Shown one piece after another: positions 34,884 to 47,589 of a stretch of DNA of 64,000 nt. Source of the stretch: Cordylochernes scorpioides. Lineage: Eukaryota; Arthropoda; Arachnida; Pseudoscorpiones; Chernetidae. A program made the position numbers and the translations under genes. The stretch lies in assembly GCA_030710605.1 (NCBI GenBank), contig CP092865.1, positions 34,324,244 to 34,388,243 on the forward strand, given 5' to 3'. A model generated the notes under the pieces. That model saw only the letters and a program-made list of their open reading frames with translations, did not search any database and had not been told where the DNA came from. Position 1 is the first letter of the stretch; each line of letters starts with the position of its first letter.

Positions 34884-35165
34884 GAAGATTCATGCCTGAT
34901 CGTGACTTCACTTCACGTTAACAGTTTTGACGTACAGGATTTGTGGAATTTGGATGTGCTCGATATCATGGATGCAGCAGAAGCAAAATATAGGAAAGGT
35001 CTGATCGAAACCTCCAACACTCATGTCAAGGAGATCACAACACTTACTAAGAGTGAAGATTGGAACCATGTCGCAGGGGAACGCAATCCAGCAGATCTCC
35101 CATCCCGTGGTGAATCCCCATCGAAATTCACAAAATCTGGATGGTGGGAGGGACCAAAATGGCTT
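34884..35165 (+). pseudogene. BEL pol, middle fragment with RT deleted
   Basis: An open 94-codon piece continuing the BEL frame from 14903 and into 50833. Its first part (SLHVNSFDVQDLWNLDVL, ending near 34990) matches the region just before the reverse transcriptase in Pao-family pol. It then joins in frame to the end of RNase H (DWNHVAGERNPADLPSRG, GWWEGPKW). The whole reverse transcriptase and most of RNase H are therefore missing, with the join at about 34985-35000. No stop or frameshift inside. Confidence 0.87.
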
Positions 35166-35225
35166 TGTTGGGTCAGTTTTTCCATTAAACAAAACCCAAC
35201 AAAGATGTAAACATTCATTTACATC
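35166..35225. other. Two adjacent hairpins at the outer edge of LTR R
   Basis: TGTTGGGT (35166-35173) pairs with ACCCAACA (35194-35201), and GATGTAAA (35204-35211) pairs with TTTACATC (35218-35225). The same arrangement is at the start of the 3' LTR (47590-47649). O has both hairpins and L has the first one with changed bases. Confidence 0.85.
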
Positions 35226-35819
35226 ATATAAACATATATATATACGCAGTGTCTCGCCGAAGTGTTTGTTGCCTAGGTGGAGAATTTCCCAACGATGGCC
35301 GACGATGCTCTAAAAGCCCCCTTCCCTGACACAGGGCCTCTCTTGGAAGGATGTACAAAAAAACAGACACCTGAAGGCACCAGACTTCCATGCCAAAAGC
35401 AGATACATGGTGGCAGAGGGAAGACACGATGGGAGACATCCAGAGACATCGGTGCTGAGAACTGCTGTACCATGTGTACATATATTACTGTACCATATGT
35501 ACATATATTCCCCTCATTTTTTTTTGGTAGTAGGTGACCTAAGGAAAACAATGTGTCATTTATACATATAAATTAATAATTTTATATACTCGGGATATAT
35601 ATATATATTTTAATATAATCAAAATATATATATATATTAATTAATTCCCAAAGGAATTAATTTTAGGGATTAATTTGTTTTATCCAATATGCGATTTCTT
35701 TCTCGCGCGGCAACACGGGAAATTGGGGGCGTGGTCATGGGGGGACGTGCGTTTTTTTTTTTTTTTTTCTTCCGACGAATGGAGATGCCCATTGATCACG
35801 TGGGTATTTGCTCACGACG

Positions 35820-36032
35820 AATCATAATGCCAGCCAATAATAACTTTGGCATGATCAACGAATGGAAATGAAGAAAGACTAGTATAAAAGGGCCCATTTT
35901 TTGACTAAAAGGGGGATCGGATCGAGGATCAGACAGAGAGAGAGCCGCTCAGTGACAGTAGAGAATTCGTCCAGCCCGCCCTGAGACGTAGAGGAGACCA
36001 GTCCGTGCCGTCACTTTCCCGAGAGAAGGTAA
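35820..36032 (+). promoter_or_regulatory. LTR core promoter and splice donor of R
   Basis: CCAGCCAATAATAAC (35831-35845) is a CCAAT-type block, TATAAAAG is at 35883-35890, and an initiator-like region with GAGGATCAGACAG follows about 30-50 bases later. GAGAGAAG^GTAAGC at 36021-36034 is a strong 5' splice site about 120 bases downstream of the expected start. The same order recurs in the LTRs of L and O and in the 3' LTR (TATAAAAG 48305-48312, GT 48451-48452). Confidence 0.7.
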
Positions 36033-38411
36033 GCACGCCATTATGGCCCAACTCCCTTTCATAGTTTTCAATTAGAAACAGTTCTATTTAGATTTAGATG
36101 AGCCCTAAAAGGGCTTTAAATACAAGATAGAATGTTTGTATTTTCGTGTCTTGTCCCGTTAGAAGGGATGGAGATCTATGTTCTCCAATTTATAGAGAGG
36201 AAATAGTATCCTTAAGTCACCCTACCTATATTATTATGTAAATAGTATGTCCCGCCAGCATAAAAATGTCCCCAAAAATATGAATAGTCAAATAAATATC
36301 CGATACATATCGTATGAGAGTAATTTCTTGTCCTCTCTCCTACATACTCCATTCTTTTGCCCTATGATGTTAACCCCACTGTATAAAGGAAATGTTGTAT
36401 GTTTCTTATCTATTTGAAGGGAATGTTGCTAATAATTAGGTCTCCATAAATTGCCGGTCATATACATCGTTGTAAGTGTCTGTGTTTCAGTGTGCTGCAC
36501 CATGTCTACTTTATATTGTTCATTGATCTAAAATTAATATGATACATGTTGTCTTAAAACTCGTTAGGTTGTTCTCTTTACGGCTTTATTGAAGACCCAG
36601 GTTTTAGATATATTACGATTATTAATGACAATAGCATAAGTCTAATAGTATGTTTGTCTTTTATAACCTATCTGTTAGATTCCGGAATAATCTCTATAAA
36701 ACGGGGTCCTTCACATACATCCAGATGGTAACTTACTTGCTGCACTTTATTGAACCTTCATTATAAAATTGGGAATCAAATGATATCCGCACGTTTAATC
36801 AGATTTTCTACTAGAAGTCTGAACTTGGTACTTATGATATCTACTTTGAAATATGGATTTTAACTTACTGTACTTCAATAGAAATATTAATTTGGTCTTC
36901 TATATTCAGGATTTTAGCCTCTAATAGTAACATGTTCGTCTTTCTGAGATTTTCCAAAATCGTTGGATGATCTCAAAGGACGGGACACAAAGAGATGGGT
37001 GTGTCATGGTCCGTTGGACTGTAGGGGCGGTAAAATGGATGGCAGTTCCATTCCAGCGTCTATCTTTATGATGGGAGAGCCGTCCACTATTAAGTGTATA
37101 GTTTGCTTGTCTTTAAATCTTATTTGTTAGTCTTCAGAGATAATCTTCACAAGTAGGGTTCCTTCTACATATATCCTGATAGCAAATAATTCAAATATCT
37201 TAACCACTTGTTATATGCTAAGTACAGGCTATTTACATATTTCTAAACTAAGGTTAAACTATTATATAATAAAATATGTAGCTTATGAAATTTGAATTAG
37301 CCATGGAGCAGAGTTATGGCTATTGTATCTTTTTATTCTGATTTCTGACTATTGCGCTTATGTCAGGTATGTTTCTATAATATACCCCTATACCATATTC
37401 CCTAATTCTTCGGGCTATTGTTAAGCAGTTAGGAGGGTAAGGTGTGATGCAAATAGATCTATATGTATGCCTACTGTCTGTGTCATTTGGGTTATAAAAA
37501 GAAAGGGGATGCCTTAATATGAATCTATCCGCAATTGACCTGTAGAAATTATAGAGATCTATTGCTATAATCTATTGCTATTGCTATGTCTTGATGACAG
37601 AGCCGACCATTAATTCACAAATCATTTTAACGTAGTGAAGGAACGGGAATAATTCAATATTTCCCTCCTTCCTTCCTAATTACTCGTGAGCCCTAATTTA
37701 ATGGGGAATGTCTCTACACATCTGTCCTAGACTTCCCACACTATATCCCTTGTGTATAAATCTATTTTCAATTTATCTGTAGAAATTATAGGGGTCTATT
37801 GCTATAATTTCTCCATAAAACGGCACCCAGCGTCTTCAGTGGGTTGCTGTATCGACAGAAGGTGAATTTCTCAAAGGATAAGTTGAGACAATAAGGAAGG
37901 GTCCGCCATTTTCTCCTCCATGGAAGAAGAAGTAGGGGGGGAGAATGGACATGGGACCCCACACATTCTTGAGACATCGTTATTTTTTCCCGCGCGAAGG
38001 ATCCATCAACGGGACTGCCTGACGCTGGGCCCCTTTTCCCCCCCGCTATTTGTGGAATTCCACCCACGCCTGGCGTGGTTGGAAGCCTCACTTGGAACTG
38101 CATTCCTCTAAATCCTTCTGTGCCTAGTATATTATCTGATATTCCATTCTTCCAATTATAGTTCTTATGTTCAAGTGCTACATTGCTTATCTCTATATCA
38201 AACGCTTCGCCTATTGGGGTAGAGACCCTGTTACTAAAATGTTACACCTGCAGTTTTTATTAAAGAAATTTTATTAAGTCACAACGTACATTCCAAGGAT
38301 GGTGGTGACATTGTAGTCGAAGGTTACACTCGTAAATTGTATTAAGGAAATTGTACTAAGTCACTCCATACATGCTCCGTTCTCGTAGGTCTAAAATCGG
38401 GAGCCCGACAG

Positions 38412-38431
38412 TGGCGCCCAAAACGCGGGGC
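38412..38431 (+). promoter_or_regulatory. Primer binding site of R, tRNA-Lys-like
   Basis: TGGCGCCCAAAACGCGGGGC begins one base after the LTR and resembles the tRNA-Lys(CUU) complement with a small insertion. Confidence 0.7.
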
Positions 38432-38860
38432 ACGAATTTAGTATATATTTCATCTTGAACACTTTAGAAATATATACCTAATGAAAAGCCATAATATTTA
38501 ATTATTTAATTAATAAAATTGGTGAAGTAATTCACACCCTGAGTTAAGAGTCTATATCTAAAGTGACTTACAAAAATTTCGAGTTGTCTTACTTAAGGAA
38601 TGTCATGTTGTCACCTTGTGATTTTCCGTTAATTTTAAGAGCTATTCATAGCGTCCTTTCAGTATTCTAACCGCACCTACTGATACGATTTAAATCGTGA
38701 ATTCTAACTTATGCTTTCCGCTTCGCTGGTATTTTATCGGGCAATAAAAGTTAAGTTGAGGCGATGTCTACTACAACACTCGTCGCTGTCATTTACGATT
38801 CACACTGTTTGTGACAAAGCCATAATAATATCACTGATTTCTGATATCAAAGTAGAACGT
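38432..38860 (+). other. Conserved leader after the primer site of R
   Basis: Non-coding; aligns by eye with the L leader (25481-25749, opposite strand) across most of its length, including ATTTAGTATATATTTCATC. Confidence 0.6.
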
Positions 38861-39990
38861 TTATGGGGATGAGTATCTTTTATTCAGGTCTTCTCAAGCT
38901 TTCGGGCTTGTCCGCCCTTCTACAGGAGAAACATATACAATATATCAAGAAAATATAATGCCGCCTGCTGCTAAAACTATTATGATTCTATATACATATA
39001 TGTATATATATATATTAGGATGTTTTTGCATATTATTTGTTTACTTAAGATACATTCTTTTTAATTGGTTAAGGTATTTACATATTCTACTATTGTTTGC
39101 TATATTCTATGAATTATCTTATAAGTTAGGAATTCTATTATTTAAGTTAGTTTTATAACGGTTATTGGCTATTACATACAAGTTCATTATATTATTTTTG
39201 ATATTGCTAGCTGGTCCTAGGATATATTGTGTTATATACTTCGGGCAAATCTATTTTCCATTAACGTTATTATGTTTTCTGAATAACTGAAGGATCAATT
39301 ATAAGTCTTTGATATTTACTGTTCATATTATTATATTGTATTCTATGTTTCTACTAAAGCGAAAGTGTGACTTGTTTCTTTGCAGTGTTGGAAATTTAGA
39401 GATCTATTGTCTTGATTTATAATGTTGCGTCTATATTCATATATTCTATTACTGACTCTCCTTCCTGTCTTCCCCGCGTATATTGGCTTGGAGGTTGTTG
39501 CATCCTATGGAATATATTGCCTTTTATTCTTCTGTTTTAGTTAGTGGGTTTTTATGATATTAGGATTATTTAGATAGTTGATTTTAATGGTGGAGACTAT
39601 ATTAGGTGAATTACAGTAATATGTTTGGATGCCAAAGTTCCTTAGGTAGTTGACTATAGTTATAGATATTTGTGAGTATGTAGTGTAACATATCGCCCTA
39701 TAGATACTTGTGGTCTTGTTTATTGGGTTATTGATTGTTACACTTTTGTGGAAAGTTTTTTTTTTTAATATAAAGGTGGTTGGGCATCCTGCTTGCTAGA
39801 CATTATTTATAATGTTCTGTGTTTCAATCAATTTTTGGAGTCTGTTGCGAGCACCATTGATTACAATTTTTTTTTAATTGTTTTATACAGTATGAGAAAT
39901 GCGGTTGGGTTGCCATGGTTCAAATCTAGAACAGTAACCAGTGTCTTACAGTAGTCTACTGATGTGACTTAGGATTTTCCTCTCATCATA
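38861..39990 (-). mobile_element. Penelope-like remnant, antisense within R, more decayed than in L
   Basis: Minus-strand counterpart of the remnant at 24381-25480. The tail motif (AAGCCCGAAAGCTTGAGAAG in minus sense) is near 38895, and the GIY-YIG block lies around 39330-39530, where stop codons and indels break the frame (e.g. CAAGCCAATATACGCGGGGA). Confidence 0.72.
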
Positions 39991-42300
39991 GCCCTGATAC
40001 AATCTCTCTCACAGCAGAAGTGAGTCCTGATAATTATTACTGGCTACAATTTCTTAACTTTACTTTAATAGCGCTTTCTGCCAGGTCATACTAGTCTGTG
40101 CGTCCAGATTTAGAGCTAATATGCCTGGAGATAGTTATTCGATTTTATTTTTTATACAGCACATAGTGGATTGGGAGAGTGACAAATACACGAGCCTTAG
40201 GGTAGAATTAGAATGGGAGATCCAGTTAGCGCACCCGTGAAGAGAGAAGTTTTGACCACCATCTCTTCGTAAACCTTTTCTTTTAATTTGAAATCAGTAA
40301 TGGATAGAAGTCTGGTTCTTAATATTCCAATGGCAGAATTTCAAGGGATAGATATAGCGACCAATTTGCGCGAGTACTTTTAATCACTGTGGAAGTATTT
40401 ATCAACTTATGACAACTACCTGGGATAATCTTTAAATATATTCAAAGAAAAGGAGATGACTGAAGCTTGTGTCTACATGACAGCTGAGATATCCCGAGGC
40501 ACGCGTGGACAGCGTTAATTTGGTAACAAGGCAGCAAAAGCCACCTGTGTTAGAGACGGGATCTATCTAATATTTGAGGGTATAAGGGACAGGAGAGTTT
40601 ATCGAGGCTCGATTTGACACTTGTATATAATGAGGAAGTTAGCGAAGTGTGAACCTCTAGTGCGAAGTAACATCACCAAAAAGCTGTAAACAAATATTGA
40701 TGGAGTCGGGACTTCGGAACCTGTAGGCGTGAGGCGGTATCGTGATTGGTTTGGAAGGTTTGATACGCGAGAAGGGTGACCCCCTTTGACGACGTTTTCT
40801 GCCAAGTTTTGATCACTGGATGCCGATAGATCGCCAAAAAGGGTGTGTACACCACATGGAAATTTGTCATTGAAGATGTGCCAGCATGACGAGAAAGAAG
40901 ATCTAGGACGAGATGACATTTCCTAAATTTGACACACACAAGGTGCTACGCCTGGACAATAGATGGAGCAGTGAAGGCCATCTAGAAATTAGCGCTAATT
41001 CCAGAACAAAATGTGTTTAGATTGAGCTGAGGTGACCTCTCCATACCATATATACTCCTGTAGATCCTTAGATGTCCACATGTATTTCCACAGTGAATTA
41101 TGCAAGATACACACCTATATCTCATGAGCCAGGAATATAATTACCAGTCTGACAGTAGTAAGGAATAATATTAGTTCTCTAATCCAGGAACAAACAAAAC
41201 TTCTAATAAGCAACAAAGTCCTACAAAGTAATTCCCATACCAAATTCACAGTATATGATCATATCTCAACAGAAAACCCAGTTACAATTGGTATATAAAA
41301 GGGCGAAATAGCTTTGTCATTTCCCAATCCAGTGTGCTCCTGTTACCCCATGGACAGTGATCCTATAACCACATTTGACTTCATTAAAACATGATGTGAG
41401 AGAATCGAACTCATGGAATTGCAACCTTGATAACCGCACCTCATACTGTATAAATACAAAAGAAAGGCTTCTGATAACCGTCTCTAAGTGACAATGGACT
41501 CGTACACCTATTATTATATCAAGTAAATTGGTAGGATAGGTTCCCAGATATTCTACAATAGTGTATCCATAGTTTGTAGGTTGCAAACGATGTACCAGAG
41601 ATCTTCCAGGTCTTAGACGCGCCACTCGAGTATGTCCCAGAGGGGAAAGGGACCACGACGGCCAATTTCCTAAAAAAAGGCCTCCGCGCGGGGGTGATAA
41701 AAGATTTGCAGCTGGCCCCCGGTCGGGGGTAATTCTGGGGAAGTCACAAGATGAGAGCAGCGGTCGGGGCAATTAAAATTAGAAACCGTGGATCCCTCGC
41801 CTTAATTGGCAACGGCCGGGCGTGGGAGGGTTTGTTACAGACAGGAAGTGGGCCCCACCATTTAAACTATCAGGTGACGACGGCCTCCGACGCTGTAGCT
41901 CGTAAAATTGAGGATTTTAAAATACACTAGAGTTTGTGTAAGCTGACTTACCTAAATTTAGGCAACTGTATACACTAATTATCCGCGTAGGTTTATATTA
42001 GTTTTAATATTAGGTTATATATTATGTAACAAGTGTTTGTGTAAGCTAATTTAGCTAGATTTCAATGACTGTATACACTAATTTATATACATAGTTCTTT
42101 TGTAATATTGGGCTATATTAAATAACGAATACTTATTCTCCTGATGAGAAACAATTTCTTATTGGCCGCAATCTTTACTTTAATGTTGGTAAATGATATT
42201 TAAGAGTTACTCAGTTTTTTTTTTTTTTACTAACAACACTTTGTTTTTAGTTATAGGCTGTGACTTAAAGGAGTCCCAGCTTTCTTTTATTTTCTAGCTA
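39991..42300 (+). other. Non-coding body of R
   Basis: No supportable gene. Contains a GC-rich stretch at 41600-41900 of unknown nature and AT-rich flanks; short ORFs here have no recognisable domain. Confidence 0.6.
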
Positions 42301-42539
42301 CGAGTTTGTTTTCTCCTTTTAGTATTGTAATGACCCTTAAGATTTCAAATTTTTTTTATTTAAGTTAACAATTTTGTCTTAGTGCCACAGTGAACTTTAA
42401 ATAGTTTACAGTTCTTCCTTTTATCTTTTTTAAACCATACCGTGTGTTCTAGTGTTAAGTTACCGTGGAAGAGAACTTTAACACCCTGTTTCAGTGTTTG
42501 TGTGCTAATTGTCCCAACCTTGTTTTTGTGCAGTATATC

Positions 42540-43250
42540 GTCTCACAACCTTGCTGTAGCGTTTGTTGCCATCTTTAATGATTTTCAACCTTATTTTATA
42601 TGTTAGTGTGTCATTTCACAGACTCGTTTTAGTGATGAGGAGAGTTTTCACAGCCGTGTCTTAATGTTAGTCCACAGCTAAAGGGAGGTTTCACAACCTT
42701 GTCTTAAATGTTAGTGTGTCATTTGTAACAACCTTGACACAACCTGTTTTAATATTAGTATATCATCTTTTTAGGGTTTCACAACCCGTTTTAAATGTTA
42801 GTCTATCATCTTTAAGGAGTCTTCACAACCTGTTTCAGTGTGTGTGTGTCGTCTCTAAAGGGTTGTCACAATCTGTTTCAGTGGTTATATGTCATTATAG
42901 AGGGTTTCGCAACCGTGTTTTTGATATTAGTCCATCTTTAGAAAATTTTACAACCTTGTTTTTAAATGTTAGTATGTCATTTGTAACAACCTTGACACAA
43001 CCTGTTTTAATATTAGTATGTCATCTTTTAAGAGTCTTCACAACCTGTTTTAGTGTGTGCATGTCGTTTGTCACAACCTCGTCTTTAGTGTAGCTCATTG
43101 TCAAGAAGAGTCCTCACAACCCGTCTTAATATTAGTCCACAGTTAATAGGATTTTTTTTTTCACAACCCTGTTTTAAATGATAGAGTGTCATTTTTATGA
43201 GTTGTGTCACAACCTTGTAGTAATATAACACATCGTTTTGAAGAGCTTTC
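42540..43250. repeat. Degenerate minisatellite of about 43 bp upstream of the R integrase remnant
   Basis: About sixteen copies of a unit built on CACAACCTTGTTTTAATGTTAGT...GTCATCTTTAA follow one another, e.g. near 42778, 42823, 42866, 42905, 43027, 43072, 43113, 43163 and 43207. Weaker copies extend to about 42300. T carries the same array in reverse (59950-61100); L does not. Confidence 0.85.
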
Positions 43251-43276
43251 GCAATCCTGGCAGGATATGATTTAAG

Positions 43277-44167
43277 AGTTGCGTATTCAAGGGAGTCTGC
43301 AAGGCTATGGGGGTTGGTGCAGTAAATACCACGGCCTGGAGACCTCAGAGTAATGGCGCCGTAGAAAGGCTCAATAGGACGGTAATAGAATCTCTACGCA
43401 GGTGTACAGCGGGGAACAATTGGGATACCACCTTACCAATGGTAGCCTTAGCTATCAGGACCACTGTACACTCTAGTACTGGATTTACTCCAGCGAAACT
43501 GGTCTTCGGACATGAGCTGAAGCTCCCACAACCTTTTCAGGAAAGGGAGCTTAATCCTGTATGCGAGGATTCAATTACCGAAATGGCGGCATTCTATGAG
43601 CGGGAATTGGTGGAGGAGGTTGAAAGGGCGAGAGAGGTAGTGAGGCAGACTTACTTGGAGGAGCAACAAGAAGCCAGGGCTGAGTTTGAAGCTAGGGAAT
43701 TAAGGACCTTTGAGACTGGGGATCTAGCTTTGGTAAAGAGAATGCATGAGACGAAAGGACGTCACAAATTTGAGCCAAGGTATAGAGGACCTTATGAGGT
43801 ACTACAAAGGACAGGCGACACTGTTTATCTTTTGAAGGATTTGGAGACGGGGCACTTAGACAAGATTCACATAGACAGAATGAAGGCCTATCATGCCCCG
43901 GTAAAGACTTACCCTACGGGGGACGGAAACACACAAGAACAAATAGATAGTATCACTGATGATGAGGATCACTGGGTACATCCAACGTATCCCATATATT
44001 CCCATAGAACTGTAGAACCAGTGGAACCACGAGAGACAGCAACCTTAGGGAACCCGCCTGAGGTAGTAAATAGGGCAGTTGGTGGCAATGTTGCCGGCCC
44101 AGGAATACGTCGTTCAACCAGGGTCAAGAGACCCACTGATTGTAAATCATGCCCAGGTTGCCATTGA
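43277..44167 (+). pseudogene. Gypsy integrase C-terminal half (element R)
   Basis: Open for 296 codons up to TGA at 44165-44167; the ATG at 43307 gives 286 aa, but homology to L starts about ten codons earlier, after a TGA at 43268-43270. It begins between the second catalytic Asp and the catalytic Glu, so both Asp residues are gone and only Glu (GAVERLNRT) remains. The GPY/F module (RYRGPYEVL), the acidic linker and the tail RRSTRVKRPTDCKSCPGCH are intact. It lies directly after the minisatellite, which probably replaced the upstream pol region. Enzymatic integrase activity is not expected. Confidence 0.9.
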
Positions 44168-47100
44168 TTTGAACCTATAGAATGTGTACTAGAGTTAGTT
44201 AAATTTTGATCATAGTAAGAAGTGTTAGGATGTGAGTTAAAGGCCCTAGATTGTGGTTGTAAAGAAATTTCAGTTTTTTTTTTTGGAGAAGCTATTCTGT
44301 ATTGATAGCAAATGATGAATTAAGTTGAGAGTTCAACAGTGTATTTGTTTCAATTTTTTTTATTGCAGGTTTTGAGCAGTGGTTCAACTTTAAAAACAAT
44401 TAAGGGGCTTAGACGCACCAGACAATTGCTGTGCTTGTAACATATTCTCTATGGAATGACTTGGAGCTTGCGTTGGGTAAAACTTGACTCCCTGTAAATC
44501 CCTGGGTCCAGTTATACAGTCCAAAGAGAATTTCTAATGAGAGTGTGTAAGGCAATTACAGTCTAAGAATTGATGTAATAGGATAGCAAGTCATCTCTGT
44601 TGTTAAATTCCAGAACGAGCTGGGTACTGAATGCCCTATAAGTCCAAAGAAAGAGTTTAGCTGAATAGCAGGGAAAGAGGAATACTAATGATCCTATTGG
44701 GAAGCAGCGTTGGGGAAGCACTTGTAGACCTATCATATCTTGGCAATGAGGTAAATGCTTGAAGTTCAGTTCGCTCCATTTAAGTGCTAGTTTGATGATT
44801 CATTTGTTTAGACACCAAATGTCAAGATAAGGAGATTTTCAAACTGTTAGACACACAGTTAGAGTGGTAGGTTAGATTTCAGATTTGATTGTTGACAATC
44901 AACATAGTTTGATTTATTTATCTGTTTAATCATAAATAATGTTTATCTATGAGTATATAATTTATGTAGGGTTTGTATGAGGCATTTATTTAAGTCAATA
45001 GGGCTTTAGTCCCCACTTTGTTTTAATTAGAAAACTTTATTTGATTTCACATTAGTCCTGGAATTTAGAGATTGTTAGGGTTTATTTGATAGAGATTATT
45101 GAGTGTTTTGGCGTCTATAGCAGTTTGTAACTTTAGAATGAATGCCCTCAGTGACTGAATTGTGTGAATGTGAAGAGGAATAAATGTAGAAGAAGGTTAA
45201 AAAACTATTATATTGTGAGCCCAAAATACATTAGGATAGGATTAAGGAATTTATTAGGCTCAATTTTGATTTTGATTTCTTTATTTGTTAGGACCGGATG
45301 GCCTCACAGGACTGTACAACTCTACTATTAGGAAAGGAATTCGCTCCAATTTTTAGGTCTCCTCCAATGGGAGTATAAATTTGATTTCTATTATTAGGGT
45401 AGTCAATCACCCCATTTCATCATATCAACCTGAATTCTAAGAGTCGTAGATAATGATCATATCTCGATTCTCAGACTGGAAGGTTGTGGGAGGTTATGAT
45501 CAGACCAGAAAACCCACAAAACTTCTCCTCATTAGAGGGAACGGAGAGGTATCAGGTGAACTTTGTGCTAGGTGGGGGGATTCAGTTGCCGACGTCGCAG
45601 ACTAAGTGTAAAGCGACGAAAACCTCGGGTAACCGATCTGACATCGTAATTTACGACGTTCTAAACGTGACTGAGATGAGGATTTCAGACGGGAGGTTGG
45701 GAAAGTTCGGCGCGTTGAAGCTCCTCTATAAATTGCGCAACTTGGAACCAATCCCCGATAGACAGAAACTTCGAAACATGTGCTGGGTAAATCAGTCCCT
45801 ATAACTCCTTGATTTTAAGTCATAGTCTAAAGGGGGTTTCTAATGAGAGTTAACAATGAGAGAGCGTGTAAGAGACAAGTTATGATCAGACGACGCGATT
45901 CCGTCTACAGATTTTTAGGTACCAGATAGCAAAGTGACAGATGGACTGTCCAGATTCTTTGCGTTTTTTATCGCCCCAGGCTAGCAAAAGTTAATCACCT
46001 AATTAAAGATTATCAGTCTACCATACGTTTAGTTAGAACGAATTTAGGTCTAAATATCAGTTAATAAGTAGAAATTTTCTTTTTGTTACGAGAGTAACTC
46101 ATCATAAGATAAGGTAAACTTTAAATTAGTAGGACTTTTAAATGAACTTCTGAGGCAGATCACCAGAACAAGCCAATGTAGCTTTCAGATCTAAGAAGGA
46201 AGAATTTTTTTTTTTTTGAAGAGATCGATTCGGCCGTGAAATGGCCTAGAGCAATGAGCTAGTCTTATTTTTTTTATTGTAGACATAGAATAGAATATTT
46301 TCAGAGAGATGTTAAGAACTCGAGTTGAGGGTAGAAGGTATTAGTACACATTCTATAGATCATCTAAACAATGTATAATAGGGGTTAACTACATGTTCAG
46401 GTAAAGAACAAAGATAGGTTAGATTGTCATCGCGATAAGGTGACTTAGAAATAACCTGGTTTGGGAACGTATTGGCTATCATGATCCCCTTCATACATAT
46501 ATCTCCCCTGATTTAAGAGAAGCGGGGGAACATACCAGACAAAACACTCCCAATGACGAGTTGATAGGAACAATTTTAAGATATTCCAAGTAGAATTTGA
46601 AATACTAGTGAAATGTCCTAGACCCTCAGTGCACATTTATCTGTTTTATTATCATTATCTATTCAATATTACTATATAGCATATATCATTCCTTTATTAT
46701 ATTCATGTATATTTGTGTATGTAGAAATAACGAATAATTACTATGTGTGACATTTTGGTAACAGCATTGTTACCATCCTCAGACAAATGTACCGAATGAG
46801 GATTCTAATCACAATTTATAGATTCATCTGTTCACCATAGTATATCCTATATATATATGTATATCAAACCATTCCATTCATACCTATGGTAAACATCCAT
46901 CTTAAATTTTTTAAATTTTTCTCCGTGTATATCTGCATTGCCCCACTTTGACATACATAGTATCCGTGCAAATTTAATGTGAATATTCACTTGCCACGTT
47001 TCTGTTTTGCCATGTTATTAGTGTCATTGATAGGAGTTGCAATTTTAGTATTCTTTTTATATTACCATTGTCTTAGTAACCATGTATAGCCATTCCTTTG

Positions 47101-47575
47101 CTGTTATATATATATCATATAGAGTCAATAAAGTTTTTTTTTTTGGGATATGTTTTAGGAATTGTACATATCTATATTAACACACACAATTCCTTGGCGC
47201 CCTTAATGGTTATGTTTATCTAGGAGGTACTAATAGTTTGTTTGTATAGAATTGATGTTTAGACCATCCTACACCTCCACCATGAAGACCATGACTGAGA
47301 ACATGTGGACTTGACTCACATCTGGGCCAAGATTCCCCGGGTTCCAGACAGCGAAAGGGTGGGCTTAGTACATTGCCCATTAAATGGTAGGGTAGAATTT
47401 CCTCCAGTACTTACATTGAGCTAACACGTTCCAGGTTCATGGCCCGTATATTCCTCCTTTGTCCGAGTGTCAGTGATTGCTTTCTGATATCATAAAAGAA
47501 TGCATTTCCCCCGGCTTCATATTTCTCATAGACTATAAACAGATATGAATTGGAATAAACGCATTCTTTCACTCT
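44168..47575 (+). other. Non-coding 3' body of R
   Basis: AT-rich without supportable genes. Parts align with L (19120-20900) and T (58330-59740) in opposite orientation. Includes one hairpin motif at 46749-46786. Confidence 0.65.
46749..46786 (-). other. GGTAACA...TGTTACC hairpin motif
   Basis: GGTAACA (46757-46763) and TGTTACC (46768-46774) form a 7-bp stem. In minus sense it reads CTGAGGATGGTAACAATGCTGTTACCAAAATG, here split by the hairpin. Similar motifs are at 63739-63756 and 63970-63987. Confidence 0.7.
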
Positions 47576-47589
47576 GGTGGGGGAGGAAT
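47576..47589 (+). promoter_or_regulatory. Polypurine tract of R
   Basis: GGTGGGGGAGGAAT directly before the 3' LTR. Confidence 0.88.

Larger units (their letters stand above)
35166..38410 (+). repeat. 5' LTR of element R (3.2 kb)
   Basis: TGTTGGGTCAG...GGGAGCCCGACA. The U3 part before the TATA box is about 720 bp, so R-U5 would be about 2.5 kb. No ORF of note. The region 37780-38100 resembles the coding-free blocks around AACCCACTGAAGACGCTGGG in LTRs L and O. Confidence 0.94.

Noticed and set aside
42716-43093. 125-aa ORF with repeated sequence
   Set aside because: It is the minisatellite read in one frame; repeats are not a multiple of three and drift in length.
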